Assembly (NCBI GenBank): GCA_021849435.1
Contig: JAJZSX010000161.1
Span: 1 to 5,949 of the forward strand
Source: Actinomycetes bacterium
GTDB taxonomy: Bacteria > Actinomycetota > Acidimicrobiia > Acidimicrobiales > RAAP-2
DNA: 5,949 nucleotides
Direction of reading: 5' to 3'
The notes beneath the pieces are model-generated. The model was not told the DNA's origin and ran no database searches. It saw nothing but the letters and a program-made list of their open reading frames with translations. A program made the translations under genes and the position numbers. Each line of letters opens with the position of its first letter. Position 1 is the first letter of the stretch. Of this stretch, positions 5,543-5,949 are shown piece by piece.

Positions 5543-5949
5543 GTGACGAGCGCCCCCGATGAGTTAGGACTACAGCGACCGAGCGTCCTGGCGCGCGGTC
5601 CGCACTCGAGCGAACCGCACTGGGTACTCAACCCGCACGAACTGCGCGACGAGTGGCGCCGGCTGTTCTCGGAGTTCTTCGGGACCTTCTTGCTCGTCAT
5701 CGCCGCCGCCGGAGCGCCAGTGGTGGACGCCGTCTCCCACGGCCAGGTCCCGATCGACGCTCAAGTCGTCGCACCCGCACTGATGGTCATGGGCATCATC
5801 TACTTCATGGGCATGGTGAGCGGTGCCCATCTCAATCCCGCCGTCACGCTCTCCTTCGCGGCAAGGGGGAACTTCCCCTGGAGCCGAGTCCCGGGCTACA
5901 TCGGTGCCCAGATCGTCGGCTCCGTCGCCGCCTCCCTGCTGCTCCGAGG
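5543..5949 (+). CDS. Aquaporin/MIP-family channel (5' part, runs off window)
   Basis: Membrane channel for water or small neutral solutes; 135 codons are visible. Residues 41-61 (LFSEFFGTFLLVIAAAG...) form the first membrane helix with the family's typical E..GTF pattern. A second helix follows at about 75-92. SGAHLNPAVT at 93-102 is the first NPA half-helix (N98, P99, A100), and a third helix begins near 117 (PGYIGAQIVGS). The second NPA and the selectivity-filter Arg lie beyond the window. The start is GTG at 5543, the first start after an in-frame TAA at 5534-5536; the ribosome site is weak. It has about 40 residues before the first helix, longer than in E. coli AqpZ. At the place of AqpZ F43 (20 residues before the Asn of NPA) it has P78, so substrate choice may differ from a pure water channel; GlpF or AqpZ cannot be told from this half. 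Confidence 0.93.
   Translation, partial: MTSAPDELGLQRPSVLARGPHSSEPHWVLNPHELRDEWRRLFSEFFGTFLLVIAAAGAPVVDAVSHGQVPIDAQVVAPALMVMGIIYFMGMVSGAHLNPAVTLSFAARGNFPWSRVPGYIGAQIVGSVAASLLLR

Noticed and set aside
5257..5700. Minus-strand open frame crossing the gap and the start of the aquaporin gene
   Set aside because: It overlaps a clear MIP-family coding region on the other strand, and the translation is Arg/Ser/Pro-rich low-quality sequence without motifs.

Overview
The window looks like chromosome from a GC-rich actinobacterium, roughly 60% GC by eye. It carries an actinobacterial cell-wall/cell-division signalling operon of the type found near the origin in mycobacteria (fhaA-fhaB-pstP-rodA-pbpA-pknA-pknB). 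Sequence style (the kinase GGMAMVY loop, PbpA with CGGDIAQMLPPSCD) reminds me of Acidimicrobiia, but that is an impression and was not tested.

Layout. Minus strand, read from 5077 down to 1: fhaA (DUF3662 + FHA), fhaB (one TM + FHA), a PP2C phosphatase of the PstP type with one TM and a Thr-rich outer tail, a class B penicillin-binding transpeptidase (PbpA type), and the first 405 codons of a PknB-type Ser/Thr kinase (kinase domain, TM, start of the PASTA repeats), which runs off the left edge. Junctions are very tight: fhaA/fhaB and fhaB/pstP overlap by four bases (TTGA), pstP/pbpA are 3 bases apart, and pbpA/pknB are 45 bases apart, so this is almost certainly one transcript. A divergent tRNA-Leu(CAG) lies upstream on the plus strand. 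After a 297-base gap comes the 5' part of an aquaporin/MIP-family channel gene, which runs off the right edge.

How the genes work together. The kinase is expected to sense muropeptides or lipid II through its external PASTA repeats and phosphorylate division and wall proteins. The PP2C protein reverses this. The FHA proteins read phosphothreonine and gather partners at the membrane. PbpA cross-links new peptidoglycan. The odd point is what is missing: the usual operon has a RodA/FtsW glycosyltransferase between pstP and pbpA and a second kinase (pknA) between pbpA and pknB. Neither is here.

I see no mobile element, CRISPR array, phage gene or clear novel system. The points most worth a second look are the missing rodA, the kinase activation loop without the usual TxT threonines, and the repeated TTG/TTGA coupling.
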